Assembly (NCBI RefSeq): GCF_002953255.1
Contig: NZ_CP026498.1
Span: forward strand, 4,754,313 to 4,818,312
Length of the DNA: 64,000 nt
Direction: 5' to 3'
Origin: Streptomyces sp. CB01881
GTDB lineage: Bacteria > Actinomycetota > Actinomycetes > Streptomycetales > Streptomycetaceae
Shown here: one piece after another, positions 35,094 to 44,613 of the stretch
How the letters are laid out: every line of letters begins with the position of its first letter
Numbering within the stretch: position 1 is the first letter of the stretch
The notes under the pieces: generated by a model
The model's input: the letters and a program-made list of their open reading frames with translations, nothing else
Database searches by the model: none
Told to the model about the DNA's origin: nothing
Translations under genes and position numbers: made by a program

Positions 35094-36869
35094 ATGGAGC
35101 GTCCCTTCCCCACGGTCGCCGTGGTCGGCCTCGGCACGATGGGTGCCGGCGTCGCGGTGGCGGTCGCGAAGAGCGGCCGCCGGGTGATCGGCATCGAGGC
35201 CAACGAGGACTCCGCCGCCCGGGCGCTCGCCCGGATCGAGGAGGCGACCGCGCACGCGGTGGCCCGGGAGCGGATCACTGCCGAGGAGCGGGCCGGACTG
35301 CTCGCGCGGATCTCGGTGGGCCACGGCCTGGCGGCCGCCGCCGAGGCCGACCTGGTGATCGAGGAGGTGCCCGAGCAGCTGGAGCTGAAGCGGGAGGTCT
35401 TCGCCGAGCTGGACCGGATCTGCCCGGAGAGCACGGTGCTGGCGACCGGTACCACCGCCCTGTCGGTGACCCGGATCGCCGCCGCCACCGCCCGCCCGGA
35501 GCGCGTGCTGGGCCTGCACTTCTTCAACCCGGTGCACACCATGAAGCTGGTCGAGGTGGTCCGCACCGTGCTGACCGCCCCGCAGGTGGCCGAGGACGCC
35601 GCGGCGTTCGCCCGGGACCTCGGCAAGGAGCCGGTGGCCGCCGGCGACCGGGCCGGCTTCGTGGTGAACGGACTGCTCTTCGCGTACCTGAACCAGGCCG
35701 CCGCGATGTACGAGTCCAGGTACGCCACCCGGGAGGACATCGACGCCGCGATGCGGCTCGGCTGCGGCCTGCCGATGGGCCCGCTGGCCCTGCTCGACCT
35801 GATCGGCGTGGACACCGCCCGGACGGTGCTGGAGGCGATGTACGAGCAGTCCCGGGACCGGCTGCACGCGCCCGCGCCGATCCTCGGCCAGCTGGTCTCC
35901 GCCGGGCTGCTGGGCCGCAAGTCCGGCCGCGGCTTCTACACCTACGAGGCGCCGGGCTCCTCCCGGGCGGTCGACGCCGCCACCGGCCCGGCGCGGGCGA
36001 AGGTGCCGGGCCGCGAGGTGCGCAGCGTCGGCGTCTGCGGCTCGGGCACGATGGCCACCGGCATCGTCGAGGTGTTCGCCAAGGCCGGGTACCGGGTGCT
36101 GCTGGCCGCCCGCAGCCTGGAGAAGGCCGAGAACGCCAAGGCGCAGCTGGCCAGGTCGCTGGAGCGCTCCGTCACCAAGGGCCGGATGACCGCGGAGCAG
36201 CGGGACGCGGCGCTGGGGCTGGTGACGCCGGTCGGGCAGTACGCCGAGCTGGCCGAGGTCGACCTGGTGGTCGAGGCGGTCGCCGAGAACCTGGAGGTCA
36301 AGCGCGAGCTGTTCGCCACCCTGGACAAGATCGTCAAGCCGGGCGCGGTGCTCGCCACCACCACCTCCTCGCTGCCGGTGATCAGCTGCGCCTCGGCCAC
36401 CTCGCGGCCGCAGGACGTCATCGGCATGCACTTCTTCAACCCGGCGCCGGCCATGAAGCTGGTCGAGGTGGTGTCCACCGTGCTGACCGCGCCGGATGTC
36501 ACCGCGACCGTGCTGGAGCTGTGCGCCAAGGTGCGCAAGCACCCGGTGGAGTGCGGCGACCGGGCCGGTTTCATCGTGAACGCGCTGCTCTTCCCGTACC
36601 TGAACGACGCGGTGCGGATGCTTCAGGAGCACTACGCGACGGTGGACGACATCGACACCGCGATGAAGCTGGGCTGCGGCTACCCGATGGGCCCGTTCGA
36701 GCTGCTGGACGTGGTCGGCCTGGACGTCTCGCTGACCATCGAGAAGGTGCTGCACCAGGAGTTCCGCGAGCCGGGCCTGGCGGCGGCGCCGCTGCTGGAG
36801 CACCTGGTGGCGGCCGGCTGCCTCGGCCGCAAGACCGGCCGCGGCTTCCGCGACCACGCCCGCCGGTGA
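35094..36869 (+). CDS. Fused (tandem) 3-hydroxyacyl-CoA dehydrogenase
   Basis: 591 residues; ATG at 35094 after AAGGAG. Two complete 3HCDH units are joined: the first (residues 1-285) with VVGLGTMGAG, HFFNPVHTMKLVEVV and GDRAGFVVN; the second (about 310-591) with VCGSGTMATG, HFFNPAPAMKLVEVV and GDRAGFIVNALLF. Each has the NAD-binding Rossmann fold and the catalytic His of HFFNP. The enzyme interconverts acetoacetyl-CoA and 3-hydroxybutyryl-CoA or longer homologues, feeding crotonyl-CoA to Ccr. In other streptomycetes the same gene stands next to the TetR-ccr-ecm set. The ordinary enzyme is about 285 residues long, so this is an internal duplication. Confidence 0.93.
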   Translation: MERPFPTVAVVGLGTMGAGVAVAVAKSGRRVIGIEANEDSAARALARIEEATAHAVARERITAEERAGLLARISVGHGLAAAAEADLVIEEVPEQLELKREVFAELDRICPESTVLATGTTALSVTRIAAATARPERVLGLHFFNPVHTMKLVEVVRTVLTAPQVAEDAAAFARDLGKEPVAAGDRAGFVVNGLLFAYLNQAAAMYESRYATREDIDAAMRLGCGLPMGPLALLDLIGVDTARTVLEAMYEQSRDRLHAPAPILGQLVSAGLLGRKSGRGFYTYEAPGSSRAVDAATGPARAKVPGREVRSVGVCGSGTMATGIVEVFAKAGYRVLLAARSLEKAENAKAQLARSLERSVTKGRMTAEQRDAALGLVTPVGQYAELAEVDLVVEAVAENLEVKRELFATLDKIVKPGAVLATTTSSLPVISCASATSRPQDVIGMHFFNPAPAMKLVEVVSTVLTAPDVTATVLELCAKVRKHPVECGDRAGFIVNALLFPYLNDAVRMLQEHYATVDDIDTAMKLGCGYPMGPFELLDVVGLDVSLTIEKVLHQEFREPGLAAAPLLEHLVAAGCLGRKTGRGFRDHARR

Positions 36870-37051
36870 CCGCGCCCCCGACGGGCGGCCCGGTGGCCGG
36901 CGGATCGGCGGCCTACGGGCCGTCACGGCCGGGCTGGAGCCCCGGGACGGTGTCGGCCCGCTGGCCCAGACCGGCCGTGACCGGCCCGGTCGCGCCGGTG
37001 CGGCGGGGAAGGCCCGCGGCGCCGGCGGCCGGGACGTGTAGCGTTCCGGGC

Positions 37052-37969
37052 ATGGATCGGGTTCAGTCAGCCTCCCCGCAGCACGCCGCCGCCCCGCGCG
37101 GCGCCGACCGGCCGGCCGGGTCCGGCCCCGCCGCCCCCGACGGGGGCCCGGGCAGCCGCCGGGCGGCAGCACAGCGCCAGCAGATGCGCCAGGACCTGGC
37201 CACCGCCGCGATGGAGCTGTTCGCCTCGCAGGGCTACGAGGAGACGACGGTCGACCAGATCGCCGCGGCCGCCGGGGTGGCCCGGCGGACCTTCTTCCGG
37301 TACTTCCGGTCCAAGGAGGAGGCGATCTTCCCGGACCACGACGACACCCTGGTCCGGGTGGCCGACCTGCTGGCCAGCGCCGAGCCCGAGGAGCACCCGC
37401 TGGACGTGGTCTGCCGGGGCATCAAGGAGGTGCTGCGGATGTACGCCTCCACCCCGTCCGTCTCGGTCGCGCGGTACCAGCTGATCCGCCAGGTGCCGGC
37501 GCTGCGCGAGCGGGAGATCGCCGTGGTGGCCCGGTACGAGCGGCTGTTCACCCGCTACCTGCTCGGGCGCTTCGACACCTCGGGGGAGATCCCGGCGGGC
37601 TGGCAGCACGGCGGCGAGGACGACTCGATGCTCGCCGAGGTGTCGGCGGCGGCCGTCGTCGCGGCCCACAACCACGTGCTGCGGCGCTGGCTGCGGGCCG
37701 GCGGCCGGGGGGACGTGGAGGCACAGCTGGACCACTCCTTCGAGGTGATCCGGCGGACCTTCTGGGCGTCCTCCGCGCCCGGTGCCCGCCGGCGCGGGTC
37801 CCTCGTGGCACCCGGTGCCAGTGTGACGGGACTGGAGGAGGCTGCCGCGAGCGCACTGAGTGCCAGCCCCGGGGGTGAGGTACTCATCACAGTGGCCCGG
37901 ACCGACGCCCCGCTGGACGTCGTGGTGGACAGCATCAGGGCCGCACTGAGCGGCGCCAGGGAGTCCTGA
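37052..37969 (+). CDS. TetR-family regulator of the ccr region
   Basis: 305 residues from an ATG at 37052. A 45-residue Pro/Ala/Gly-rich N-terminal extension, then a TetR HTH domain (LATAAMELFASQGYEETTVD, QIAAAAGVARRTFFRYFRSK) and an all-helical ligand domain. The C-terminal 60 residues (SLVAPGASVTGLEEAAASAL..) are an addition not usual in the family. It is conserved next to ccr in streptomycetes and probably controls the ethylmalonyl-CoA genes through the two dyads at 38098-38135. The ligand may be an acyl-CoA; this is an inference. Confidence 0.92.
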   Translation: MDRVQSASPQHAAAPRGADRPAGSGPAAPDGGPGSRRAAAQRQQMRQDLATAAMELFASQGYEETTVDQIAAAAGVARRTFFRYFRSKEEAIFPDHDDTLVRVADLLASAEPEEHPLDVVCRGIKEVLRMYASTPSVSVARYQLIRQVPALREREIAVVARYERLFTRYLLGRFDTSGEIPAGWQHGGEDDSMLAEVSAAAVVAAHNHVLRRWLRAGGRGDVEAQLDHSFEVIRRTFWASSAPGARRRGSLVAPGASVTGLEEAAASALSASPGGEVLITVARTDAPLDVVVDSIRAALSGARES

Positions 37970-38011
37970 CCTCCCACGTATTCGCAGGTCAGAGCCGTTC
38001 AGCGCGGCTTC

Positions 38012-38045
38012 GAGGGCCCGTACCGGAGTGCCGGTGCGGGCCCTT
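38012..38045 (+). terminator. Terminator of the TetR gene
   Basis: A 14-bp stem (38013-38026 with 38031-38044, one G-U pair), AGTG loop and a short T run, 43 bases after the stop. Confidence 0.75.
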
Positions 38046-38097
38046 TCCGTGCCCGCCCGCGGTCGCTCGAACGCGGATTTGGTTCACCTGAATTGAT

Positions 38098-38135
38098 GAC
38101 ACCCGGTGTCTTTACGAGTGGCACAGGGTGCCACT
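38098..38135. promoter_or_regulatory. Two tandem dyads upstream of ccr
   Basis: GACACC-C-GGTGTC (38098-38110) and AGTGGCA-CAGGG-TGCCACT (38117-38135). Their centres are 22 bases apart, about two helical turns, and they lie about 206 bases upstream of the ccr start and about 130 bases after the TetR gene. They fit operators for a dimeric regulator, most simply the TetR protein encoded next to them. Confidence 0.55.
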
Positions 38136-38340
38136 ACGTTGTTACTCACCAGTCCGCGGCGCCGCGGCTCCCCACCTCGGCGCGCCGTCGTCCGGTGCTC
38201 CCACACCCCGGGAGCAGTGCCCAGCACTCCAGGCCCACCAGCCACACCACCCACCACCCACCTCAGCGAAGCCGGTGTCCGCTCCCGGCTCCCCCAGACG
38301 CCCTGTGCCCCCTCACACAGGTACGCCTTCGGAGGCAGCC

Positions 38341-39678
38341 ATGCAGGAAATCCTCGACGCGATCCTCAGCAACGACGCCACGTCGGAGGACTACGCCGCC
38401 ATCAAGCTCCCCGAGTCCTACCGGGCGGTCACGCTCCACAAGGACGACGAGCAGATGTTCGCGGGTCTCGACAGCCGCGACAAGGACCCGCGCAAGTCCC
38501 TTCACCTCGACGACGTCGCCCTGCCCGAGCTGGGCCCGGGCGAGGCCCTGGTCGCCGTCATGGCGAGCGCGGTGAACTACAACACCGTGTGGAGCTCGAT
38601 CTTCGAGCCGGTCTCCACCTTCGGCTTCCTGGAGCGCTACGGCCGGCTGTCGCCGCTCACCAAGCGCCACGACCTGCCGTACCACGTGGTCGGCTCGGAC
38701 CTCGCGGGCGTGGTGCTGCGCACGGGCGCCGGCGTCAACGCCTGGAAGCCGGGCGACGAGGTCGTCGCCCACTGCCTCTCGGTCGAGCTGGAGTCCCCGG
38801 ACGGCCACAACGACACGATGATGGACCCGGAGCAGCGCATCTGGGGCTTCGAGACCAACTTCGGCGGCCTGGCCCAGCTCGCGCTGGTGAAGACCAACCA
38901 GCTGCTGCCCAAGCCGAAGCACCTCACCTGGGAGGAGGCCGCCTCCCCCGGCCTGGTCAACTCCACCGCCTACCGCCAGCTCGTCTCGCAGAACGGCGCG
39001 GGCATGAAGCAGGGCGACAACGTGCTGATCTGGGGCGCCAGCGGCGGCCTCGGCTCGTACGCCACCCAGTACGCGCTGGCCGGCGGCGCCACCCCGATCT
39101 GCGTGGTCTCCAACGACCAGAAGGCCGAGATCTGCCGGGCCATGGGCGCCGAGGCGATCATCGACCGCTCCGCCGAGGGCTACCGGTTCTGGAAGGACGA
39201 GCACAACCAGGACCCGCGCGAGTGGAAGCGCCTGGGAGCGAAGATCCGCGAGTTCACCGGCGGCGAGGACGTGGACATCGTCTTCGAGCACCCGGGCCGG
39301 GAGACCTTCGGCGCCTCCGTGTACGTGACCCGCAAGGGCGGCACCATCGTCACCTGCGCCTCGACCTCCGGCTACATGCACCAGTACGACAACCGCTACC
39401 TGTGGATGTCGCTGAAGCGCATCGTCGGCTCGCACTTCGCCAACTACCGCGAGGCGTTCGAGGCCAACCGCCTGATCGCCAAGGGCAAGATCCACCCGAC
39501 CGTGTCGAAGGTCTACTCCCTGGAGGAGACCGGCCAGGCCGCCCTCGACGTGCACCACAACAAGCACCAGGGCAAGGTCGGCGTGCTCTGCCTGGCGCCC
39601 GAGGAGGGCCTGGGCGTGCGGGACGCCGAGTTCCGCGCCAAGCACCTCGACGCCATCAACCGCTTCCGGAACATCTGA
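38341..39678 (+). CDS. ccr: Crotonyl-CoA carboxylase/reductase
   Basis: 445 residues; ATG at 38341 after GGAGG. A medium-chain dehydrogenase/reductase with the NADPH-binding WGASGGLGSYATQYA near residue 231. The four residues that bind CO2 in the Kitasatospora setae enzyme are present at the same positions: Asn81 (VNYNTVW), Phe170-Glu171 (WGFETN) and His365 (VGSHFANY), which marks a true carboxylase and not a simple reductase. It makes (2S)-ethylmalonyl-CoA from crotonyl-CoA, CO2 and NADPH; the product is used in the ethylmalonyl-CoA pathway and as a polyketide extender. First gene of a tight operon: its TGA overlaps the ATG of ecm. Confidence 0.98.
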   Translation: MQEILDAILSNDATSEDYAAIKLPESYRAVTLHKDDEQMFAGLDSRDKDPRKSLHLDDVALPELGPGEALVAVMASAVNYNTVWSSIFEPVSTFGFLERYGRLSPLTKRHDLPYHVVGSDLAGVVLRTGAGVNAWKPGDEVVAHCLSVELESPDGHNDTMMDPEQRIWGFETNFGGLAQLALVKTNQLLPKPKHLTWEEAASPGLVNSTAYRQLVSQNGAGMKQGDNVLIWGASGGLGSYATQYALAGGATPICVVSNDQKAEICRAMGAEAIIDRSAEGYRFWKDEHNQDPREWKRLGAKIREFTGGEDVDIVFEHPGRETFGASVYVTRKGGTIVTCASTSGYMHQYDNRYLWMSLKRIVGSHFANYREAFEANRLIAKGKIHPTVSKVYSLEETGQAALDVHHNKHQGKVGVLCLAPEEGLGVRDAEFRAKHLDAINRFRNI

Positions 39679-41696
39679 TGGCGGACCGTGACCGTCCCTG
39701 GCTGATGCGCACGTACGCGGGGCACTCGACCGCGAGCGACTCCAACGCGCTCTACCGGCGGAACCTCGCGAAGGGCCAGACCGGCCTCTCGGTCGCCTTC
39801 GACCTGCCGACCCAGACCGGCTACGACTCCGACCACATCCTCGCCCGCGGCGAGGTCGGCCGGGTCGGCGTGCCGGTGGGCCACGTCGGGGACATGCGCA
39901 CCCTGTTCGACGGCATCCCGCTCGAACAGACCAACACCTCGATGACGATCAACGCCACCGCGATGTGGCTGCTGGCGCTCTACCAGGTGGTCGCCGAGGA
40001 GCAGGGCGCCGACGTCGCCAGGCTCACCGGCACCACCCAGAACGACATCGTCAAGGAGTACCTCTCGCGCGGGACGCACGTCTTCCCGCCCGGGCCGTCG
40101 GTGCGCCTGATCACCGACATGATCGCCTACACGGTCGGCAGCATCCCCAAGTGGAACCCGATCAACATCTGCAGCTACCACCTCCAGGAGGCCGGGGCCA
40201 CCCCGGTCCAGGAGATCGCCTACGCGATGTGCACCGCCATCTCGGTGCTGGACGCGGTCCGCGACTCCGGCCAGGTGCCGGCCGAGCGGATGGGCGAGGT
40301 GGTCGCCCGGATCTCCTTCTTCGTCAACGCCGGCGTGCGCTTCGTCGAGGAGATGTGCAAGATGCGCGCCTTCGCCCAGCTCTGGGAGAAGGTCACGCTG
40401 GAGCGGTACGGCATCCAGGACGCCAAGCAGCGGCGGTTCCGCTACGGCGTCCAGGTCAACTCGCTGGGCCTGACCGAGGCGCAGCCGGAGAACAACGTCC
40501 AGCGGATCGTGCTGGAGATGCTCGCCGTCACCCTCTCCAAGGACGCCCGCGCCCGGGCCGTCCAGCTGCCGGCCTGGAACGAGGCCCTCGGCCTGCCCCG
40601 GCCGTGGGACCAGCAGTGGTCGCTGCGCATCCAGCAGGTGCTCGCCTACGAGTCCGACCTGCTGGAGTACGGGGACATCTTCAACGGCTCGGAGGTGATC
40701 GAGGCCAAGACCGCCGCGCTGCTCGCCGGCGCCGAGGCCGAGATCGCCAAGGTGCTGGAGATGGGCGGGGTGATCCCCGCCGTCGAGTCCGGCTACCTGA
40801 AGTCCAACCTGGTCGCCTCGCACGCCGCCCGACGGGCCCGGATCGAGTCCGGCGAGGACAAGATCATCGGTGTCAACTGCTTCGACACCACCGAGGAGAG
40901 CCCGCTCACGGCCGACCTCGACACCGCGATCATGGTGGTCGACCCGGCCTCCGAGCAGTCCGTCCTCGCCAACCTGGAGAAGTGGCGCGCGCAGCGCGAC
41001 GAGAGCGCCGCCCTGCGCGCCCTGGAGGAGCTCAAGGCCGTCGCCGCCACCGACGCCAACCTGATGGCCCCCACGCTCGCCTGCGCCCGCGCCGGGGTCA
41101 CCACCGGCGAGTGGTCCTTCGCCCTGCGCGAGGTCTTCGGCGAGTACCGCGCGCCCACCGGCGTCGGCGGCGCCCCGGTCGCGGTCGCGGCCGAGCCCGG
41201 CGGCGAGCTGGCCGCCGTCCGCGAGGCGGTCGCCGCGACCGCCGCCGAGCTGGGCAGCGGCAAGCTGCGCCTGCTGGTCGGCAAGCCCGGTCTGGACGGT
41301 CACTCCAACGGCGCCGAGCAGATCGCCGTCCGGGCCCGCGACGCCGGGTTCGAGGTGGTCTACCAGGGCATCCGGCTGACACCCGAGCAGATCGTCTCCG
41401 CCGCCGTCGCGGAGGACGTGCACTGCGTCGGCCTGTCGATCCTCTCGGGGGCCCACTCCGAGCTCGTGCCCGACGTCCTGCACCGGCTGCGCCGGGCCGG
41501 GGTGGAGGATGTCCCGGTGATCGTGGGTGGCATCATCCCGGCAGCGGACGGCGAGGCCCTCAAGGCCGCCGGCGTCGCCGCCGTGTTCACCCCGAAGGAC
41601 TTCGGCATCACGACCATCATCGGCCGGATCGTGGACGAGATCCGGCTGGCCAACCGGCTCCAGCCCTGGACGCCCGCACCCGCGACCACCAGCTGA
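39678..41696 (+). CDS. ecm: Ethylmalonyl-CoA mutase (coenzyme B12-dependent)
   Basis: 672 residues; ATG at 39678 overlaps the ccr stop (TGATG). The N-terminal barrel of the methylmalonyl-CoA mutase family begins RPWLMRTYAGHSTASDSNAL and has LSVAFDLPTQTGYDSDH, GTTQNDIVKEYLSRGTHVFP and ISFFVNAGVRFVEEMCK. The C-terminal B12-binding domain carries GKPGLDGHSNG (lower axial His542) and GGIIP. The gene, known before as meaA in streptomycetes, codes for the enzyme that turns ethylmalonyl-CoA into methylsuccinyl-CoA; its place directly after ccr distinguishes it from MutB. It needs the cofactor made by the operon at 51171-57787. Confidence 0.97.
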   Translation: MADRDRPWLMRTYAGHSTASDSNALYRRNLAKGQTGLSVAFDLPTQTGYDSDHILARGEVGRVGVPVGHVGDMRTLFDGIPLEQTNTSMTINATAMWLLALYQVVAEEQGADVARLTGTTQNDIVKEYLSRGTHVFPPGPSVRLITDMIAYTVGSIPKWNPINICSYHLQEAGATPVQEIAYAMCTAISVLDAVRDSGQVPAERMGEVVARISFFVNAGVRFVEEMCKMRAFAQLWEKVTLERYGIQDAKQRRFRYGVQVNSLGLTEAQPENNVQRIVLEMLAVTLSKDARARAVQLPAWNEALGLPRPWDQQWSLRIQQVLAYESDLLEYGDIFNGSEVIEAKTAALLAGAEAEIAKVLEMGGVIPAVESGYLKSNLVASHAARRARIESGEDKIIGVNCFDTTEESPLTADLDTAIMVVDPASEQSVLANLEKWRAQRDESAALRALEELKAVAATDANLMAPTLACARAGVTTGEWSFALREVFGEYRAPTGVGGAPVAVAAEPGGELAAVREAVAATAAELGSGKLRLLVGKPGLDGHSNGAEQIAVRARDAGFEVVYQGIRLTPEQIVSAAVAEDVHCVGLSILSGAHSELVPDVLHRLRRAGVEDVPVIVGGIIPAADGEALKAAGVAAVFTPKDFGITTIIGRIVDEIRLANRLQPWTPAPATTS

Positions 41697-41722
41697 CCAC
41701 TGGAAGGAACTGAACCACCCTC

Positions 41723-42685
41723 ATGAGCAATGTCAACCGTCTGCGCCCCCGCCGCTCCTGCCTCGCCGTGCCGGGCTCCAACCCGCGCTTCCTGGAGAAG
41801 GCCCAGGGCCTCCCGGCCGACCAGGTCTTCCTTGACCTGGAGGACGCCTGCGCCCCCCTGGTCAAGGAGAGCGCCCGGCACAACATCGTCGACGCGCTGA
41901 ACAACGGCGACTGGGGCAAGAAGACCAAGGTCGTCCGGGTCAACGACTGGACCACCCACTGGACGTACCGCGACGTGATCACGGTCGTCGAGGGCGCCGG
42001 CCCGAACCTCGACTGCATCATGCTGCCCAAGGTCCAGGACGCCGAGCAGGTCAAGGCGCTCGACCTGCTGCTCACCCAGATCGAGAAGACCATGGGCTTC
42101 GAGGTCGGCAAGATCGGCATCGAGGCGCAGATCGAGAACGCCAAGGGCCTGATCAACGTCGACGCGATCGCCGAGGCCTCCCCGCGGCTGGAGACCATCA
42201 TCTTCGGCCCGGCCGACTTCATGGCCTCGATCAACATGAAGTCCCTGGTGGTCGGCGAGCAGCCGGCGGGCTACCCGGCCGACGCCTACCACTACATCCT
42301 GATGCGCATCCTGATGGCCGCCCGCGCCAACGACCTCCAGGCGATCGACGGCCCCTACCTGCAGATCCGCAACCAGGAGGGCTACCGCGAGGTGGCCGGC
42401 CGCGCCGCCGCGCTCGGCTTCGACGGCAAGTGGGTGCTCCACCCGGACCAGGTCGCCGCCGCGAACGAGATCTTCTCGCCCTCGCAGGAGGACTACGACC
42501 ACGCCGAGCTGATCCTCGACGCCTACGACTGGTGCACCTCCGAGGCGGGCGGCGCCAAGGGCTCCGCGATGCTCGGCGACGAGATGATCGACGAGGCCAG
42601 CCGCAAGATGGCCCTGGTCATCGCGGGCAAGGGCCGGGCCGCCGGCTTCCAGCGCACCTCCAAGTTCGAGCCCCCGCAGGCCTGA
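41723..42685 (+). CDS. mcl: CitE-like L-malyl-CoA/beta-methylmalyl-CoA lyase
   Basis: 320 residues; ATG at 41723 after GGAAGG. HpcH/HpaI-CitE family: RPRRSCLAVPGSNPRFLEKA, VFLDLEDACAPLVKE with the Mg-binding Asp/Glu, IGIEAQIENAKGLINVDAI and IFGPADFMASI. In the ethylmalonyl-CoA pathway it cleaves beta-methylmalyl-CoA to glyoxylate and propionyl-CoA, and malyl-CoA to glyoxylate and acetyl-CoA. The gene is 26 bases from ecm and 19 from mch. Naming rests on family plus the fixed gene order. Confidence 0.92.
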   Translation: MSNVNRLRPRRSCLAVPGSNPRFLEKAQGLPADQVFLDLEDACAPLVKESARHNIVDALNNGDWGKKTKVVRVNDWTTHWTYRDVITVVEGAGPNLDCIMLPKVQDAEQVKALDLLLTQIEKTMGFEVGKIGIEAQIENAKGLINVDAIAEASPRLETIIFGPADFMASINMKSLVVGEQPAGYPADAYHYILMRILMAARANDLQAIDGPYLQIRNQEGYREVAGRAAALGFDGKWVLHPDQVAAANEIFSPSQEDYDHAELILDAYDWCTSEAGGAKGSAMLGDEMIDEASRKMALVIAGKGRAAGFQRTSKFEPPQA

Positions 42686-42704
42686 CCCCCTAAGGACCAC
42701 TGAG

Positions 42705-43208
42705 ATGCAGTTCGGACGCACCTACGAGGAGTTCGAGGTCGGGGCGGTCTACAAGCACTGGCCCGGCAAGACGGTCACCGAGTACGACGACCACCTCTTC
42801 TGTCTGCTCACCATGAACCACCACCCGCTCCACATGGACACGAACTATGCGGAGAACACGACGGACTTCGGCAAGAACGTCGTGGTGGGCAACTACATCT
42901 ACTCGCTGCTGCTCGGCATGTCCGTCCCGGACGTCTCCGGCAAGGCGATCGCCAACCTGGAGATCGAGTCGCTGCGGCACGTGGCGCCGACCTTCCACGG
43001 CGACACCATCTACGGCGAGACGACCGTGCTCGACAAGTGGCCGTCCAAGTCCAAGGACGACCGGGGCATCGTCTACGTCGAGACCAAGGGGTACAAGCAG
43101 GACGGCACGGTCGTCTGCATCTTCCGCCGGAAGGTGATGGTGCCGACCGAGACGTACATCAAGGAGCGCGGCGGCGAGCAGCCCGGCCGTCCCACTCCCC
43201 TCTCCTGA
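42705..43208 (+). CDS. mch: MaoC-like mesaconyl-CoA hydratase
   Basis: 167 residues; ATG at 42705. A single hot-dog domain with the MaoC hydratase pattern: MQFGRTYEEFEVGAVYKHWP, GKTVTEYDDHLFCLLTMNHH and PLHMDTNYAE (the Asp/His dyad region), then DTIYGETTVLDKWPSKSKDD. Mesaconyl-CoA hydratase of Rhodobacter is about twice as long with two hot-dog folds; the streptomycete form is the short one. It should hydrate mesaconyl-CoA to beta-methylmalyl-CoA, the substrate of the lyase encoded before it. Confidence 0.9.
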   Translation: MQFGRTYEEFEVGAVYKHWPGKTVTEYDDHLFCLLTMNHHPLHMDTNYAENTTDFGKNVVVGNYIYSLLLGMSVPDVSGKAIANLEIESLRHVAPTFHGDTIYGETTVLDKWPSKSKDDRGIVYVETKGYKQDGTVVCIFRRKVMVPTETYIKERGGEQPGRPTPLS

Positions 43209-43305
43209 ACCCGGGAGACCCACCGACCACGGAGCTCCCGGCACCTCGGAGCTCCTGGACCCCGGACGGGTAGGCCGCCGTCATCGGCCGATCCCCACCC
43301 GGAAC

Positions 43306-43343
43306 GGGGGCCCTGCTGCCGCAGCCACGCCGGCAGGGCCCCC
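43306..43343 (+). terminator. Hairpin between mch and mcd
   Basis: An 11-bp perfect stem (43306-43316 with 43333-43343) and a 16-base loop, followed by a C-rich tract. It may reduce readthrough from the ccr-mch part into mcd or stabilise the upstream message. Confidence 0.55.
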
Positions 43344-43410
43344 GGCAATCCCCCCCCCCGCTCTTCGCCCTCATCCCACCCTCTTTTCTCTTCGCCACAG
43401 GAGCCGCACG

Positions 43411-44613
43411 ATGGGACGCCTCGCACAGACCGACGGCCTCACCGAGATCCAGCGGGACATCCTCGCCACCGTGCGGGATTTCGTCGACAAGGAGATCATT
43501 CCGGTCGCGACCGAGCTGGAACACAAGGACGAGTACCCGACCGCCATCGTCGAGGGCATGAAGCAGCTCGGCCTCTTCGGGCTCACCATCCCCGAGGAGT
43601 ACGGCGGCCTCGGCGAGTCGCTGCTCACCTACGCCCTCGTGGTGGAGGAGATCGCCCGCGGCTGGATGTCCGTCTCCGGCATCGTCAACACGCACTTCAT
43701 CGTGGCGCACATGATCAACGCGCACGGCACCCAGGAGCAGAAGGACTACTTCCTGCCGAAGATGGCGGCCGGCGAGATCCGCGGCGCCTTCTCGATGTCC
43801 GAGCCCGGCCTCGGCTCGGACGTTTCGGCCATCTCCACCAAGGGCGTCAAGGACGGCGAGTTCTACGTCCTCAACGGCCAGAAGATGTGGCTCACCAACG
43901 GCGGCACGTCCACCCTGGTCGCGGTGCTCTGCAAGACCGACGAGGGCGGCAACAGCCCGTACAAGAACATGACCACCTTCCTGATCGAGAAGACGGCGGG
44001 CTTCGGCCCGAACCCGACCGTCCCCGGCCTCACCGTGCCCGGGAAGATCGAGAAGATGGGCTACAAGGGCGTCGACACCACCGAGCTGGTGCTCCAGGAC
44101 GTCCGCATCCCGGCCGACCGCATCCTCGGCGGCGTCCCGGGCAAGGGCTTCTACCAGATGATGGACGGCGTCGAGGTCGGCCGGGTCAACGTGGCCGCCC
44201 GCGGCTGCGGCGTCGCGCGGCGCGCCTTCGAGCTGGGCATCTCCTACGCCCAGCAGCGCTCGACCTTCGGCAAGAAGATCGCCGAGCACCAGGCGATCCA
44301 GTTCAAGCTCGCCGAGATGGCCACCAAGGTCGAGGCCGCCCACCAGATGATGGTGATGGCCGCCCGCAAGAAGGACAGCGGCGAGCGCAACGACCTTGAG
44401 GCCGGCATGGCCAAGTACCTCGCCTCCGAGTACTGCAAGGAGGTCGTCGAGGACGCCTTCCGCATCCACGGCGGCTACGGCTTCTCCAAGGAGTACGAGA
44501 TCGAGCGCCTCTACCGCGAGGCCCCGATGCTGCTCATCGGTGAAGGTACTGCGGAGATCCAGAAGATGATCGTCGGCCGCCGCCTGCTGGAGGAGTACCG
44601 CATCGCGGAGTGA
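43411..44613 (+). CDS. mcd: Acyl-CoA dehydrogenase, probable methylsuccinyl-CoA dehydrogenase
   Basis: 400 residues; ATG at 43411 after AGGAG. Complete ACAD fold: N-terminal helices, the FAD/substrate region MSEPGLGSDVSAISTKGVKD, LNGQKMWLTNGGTSTLVAVL, GVPGKGFYQMMDGVEVGRVN, RSTFGKKIAEHQAIQFKLAE, and the C-terminal VVEDAFRIHGGYGFSKEYEI and LIGEGTAEIQKMIVGR with the catalytic Glu region. It ends the ethylmalonyl-CoA gene set, where it would oxidise methylsuccinyl-CoA to mesaconyl-CoA. The 202-base gap with a hairpin before it suggests separate or reduced transcription. It lacks the about 150-residue N-terminal extension of the Rhodobacter enzyme. Confidence 0.9.
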   Translation: MGRLAQTDGLTEIQRDILATVRDFVDKEIIPVATELEHKDEYPTAIVEGMKQLGLFGLTIPEEYGGLGESLLTYALVVEEIARGWMSVSGIVNTHFIVAHMINAHGTQEQKDYFLPKMAAGEIRGAFSMSEPGLGSDVSAISTKGVKDGEFYVLNGQKMWLTNGGTSTLVAVLCKTDEGGNSPYKNMTTFLIEKTAGFGPNPTVPGLTVPGKIEKMGYKGVDTTELVLQDVRIPADRILGGVPGKGFYQMMDGVEVGRVNVAARGCGVARRAFELGISYAQQRSTFGKKIAEHQAIQFKLAEMATKVEAAHQMMVMAARKKDSGERNDLEAGMAKYLASEYCKEVVEDAFRIHGGYGFSKEYEIERLYREAPMLLIGEGTAEIQKMIVGRRLLEEYRIAE

